Source: Candidatus Poseidoniales archaeon
Lineage (GTDB): Archaea > Thermoplasmatota > Poseidoniia > Poseidoniales > Thalassarchaeaceae
Direction: 5' to 3'
Assembly: GCA_028821815.1 (NCBI GenBank)
Contig: JAPKEY010000010.1
Location: 1-21,085 of the forward strand
Length of the DNA stretch: 21,085 nt
This document shows, piece after piece, positions 20,471-21,085 of this stretch; positions within the stretch are counted from its first letter, which is position 1; each line of letters begins with the position of its first letter. Both the position numbers and the translations under genes were made by a program. The notes beneath the pieces were generated by a model that saw nothing but the letters and a program-made list of their open reading frames with translations, did not search any database and had not been told where the DNA came from.

Positions 20471-21085
20471 AGGTATACACTTCGGTGTGTATTGGATGAT
20501 TCTGTGAACGTGTAACAGAGCTGAGCTCGAAGTACACACCGACACCTAGTGTTGGATCACAGGAGTTGCCTGCTCGCAAGAGCGGGGATCAATTCGGAAG
20601 GAACGAACAGCGTCGGCACCTTGGAAGAAATCTACTAACGGGAAACACTGGAAGCCGTAAGGTGACCTCAGGGACCCAAAGGCGGAGGAATCCCATAAAA
20701 GTTGAACTGTGAAAAGCCGGCCGTACCAATCCCTTAACGCATATCCTGTGCAGGTTGATTGGAAAGGCAGCAATGCTAGACCAAGCTACCGGGGACGGAG
20801 TAGACTGCAGTCGAGACCGGCCCAGGGAAGGGAAAGGCAGCAATGCTGGAACCGGACCGAAGGGGGACAGGGGTGGCAGAAATGTCACAATCCTGCTCCT
20901 TGGTTGATCAAAGTCGCAAGACGGAGAGAAACCAGGAGGTGAGGTGTAGACCGTAAGGAAAGCACCTCTCTCAGGGACGCCGGAACGGAGTAATCCGAAC
21001 CAGGAACTGGTGAAAAGAAAGCAGTCTTCGGATTGTAGACAACGCATCAGGAAGCGAATCAGGCAACTGAATCGGGCGTCTAAGG
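20471..21085 (+). mobile_element. Group II intron, 5' part (domains I-IV), reverse transcriptase beyond window
   Basis: About 600 nt without coding sequence, full of short stems closed by GNRA or UUCG loops. These include GTGGCA-GAAA-TGTCAC (20873-20888), GTC-GCAA-GAC (20913-20922), CC-GTAA-GG inside GAGGTG/CACCTC (20941-20968), CAGTC-TTCG-GATTG (near 21022-21035) and CCAATC/GATTGG (20726-20731 with 20757-20762). The density, the stretch around 20640-20720 and the overall length before an expected ORF are what I associate with chloroplast-like bacterial and archaeal group II introns. I also associate the long antisense open frame over 20589-21047 with such introns. The 5' splice site is not certain; a GTGTG at 20485 fits the GUGYG consensus. 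Domains V and VI and the maturase would lie to the right. Family assignment is recognition, not alignment. Confidence 0.58.
20761..20847 (+). repeat. 17-nt direct repeat inside the intron RNA
   Basis: GGAAAGGCAGCAATGCT occurs at 20761-20777 and again at 20831-20847. Each copy can form a small AGC/GCT stem, so the pair probably represents duplicated structural subdomains of domain I and not a mobile repeat. Confidence 0.6.

Noticed and set aside
20589..21047. 152-codon minus-strand open frame across the intron-like RNA
   Set aside because: It runs antisense to a region of strong RNA stems and is rich in Pro, Ser, Phe and Arg, like spurious frames drawn over structured RNA. No start context or domain supports it.
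1..21085. CRISPR array, tRNA genes, prophage genes or defence system
   Set aside because: No regularly spaced repeats, no cloverleaf with a GTTCRA arm, and no integrase, cas, restriction or toxin-antitoxin proteins were found on either strand.

Overview
The window looks like a compact archaeal chromosome segment followed by a mobile RNA. Support for archaea: an archaeal-type 4-phosphopantoate--beta-alanine ligase, a short Pcc1-like KEOPS subunit, very short intergenic gaps, convergent genes whose stops touch or overlap, frequent GTG/TTG starts, and Shine-Dalgarno sites such as GAGGTGAT. The gene mix (ZIP transporter, M32 carboxypeptidase, CocE/NonD hydrolase, several membrane-anchored proteins of unknown function, moderate GC) suggests a marine Thermoplasmata-related euryarchaeon such as Poseidoniales (Marine Group II). 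That placement is inference; no rRNA gene is present to fix it.

Region by region. (1) 1-4340: surface-glycan genes, namely a GT4 glycosyltransferase truncated by the window edge, a sugar-1-phosphate nucleotidyltransferase and a UDP-sugar dehydrogenase in a minus-strand operon, and a divergent NAD-dependent sugar epimerase. Together they could make and transfer activated sugars. (2) 4270-6580: three minus-strand genes of unknown function, two of them two-helix membrane proteins, one with a long coiled coil. (3) 6685-7875: an isopropylmalate/isocitrate dehydrogenase family enzyme. (4) 7878-10434: a cofactor block, nadC (NAD) followed by phosphopantothenate synthetase (CoA), then an unknown gene with a CPGC motif. 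(5) 10493-13703: a FAD-binding oxidoreductase, a Pcc1-like gene (tRNA t6A), mutY, and a membrane protein whose start overlaps the mutY stop. (6) 13921-17368: a GST-fold thioredoxin-like protein, a membrane-anchored S15/CocE hydrolase and a ZIP metal transporter, all on the minus strand. (7) 17477-20185: carboxypeptidase Taq and a beta-propeller protein.

From about 20,237 to the end the character changes. A hairpin plus T7 terminator-like site closes the propeller gene. A GC-rich stretch of about 190 nt follows; it folds into several strong helices with its ends paired, so it is probably a structured RNA that I cannot assign to a family. It is followed by about 600 nt of non-coding sequence dense in GNRA-capped hairpins, which I interpret as the 5' part (domains I to IV) of a group II intron whose reverse transcriptase would lie beyond the right edge. 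This junction of an unknown RNA and a retroelement is the most interesting part of the window.
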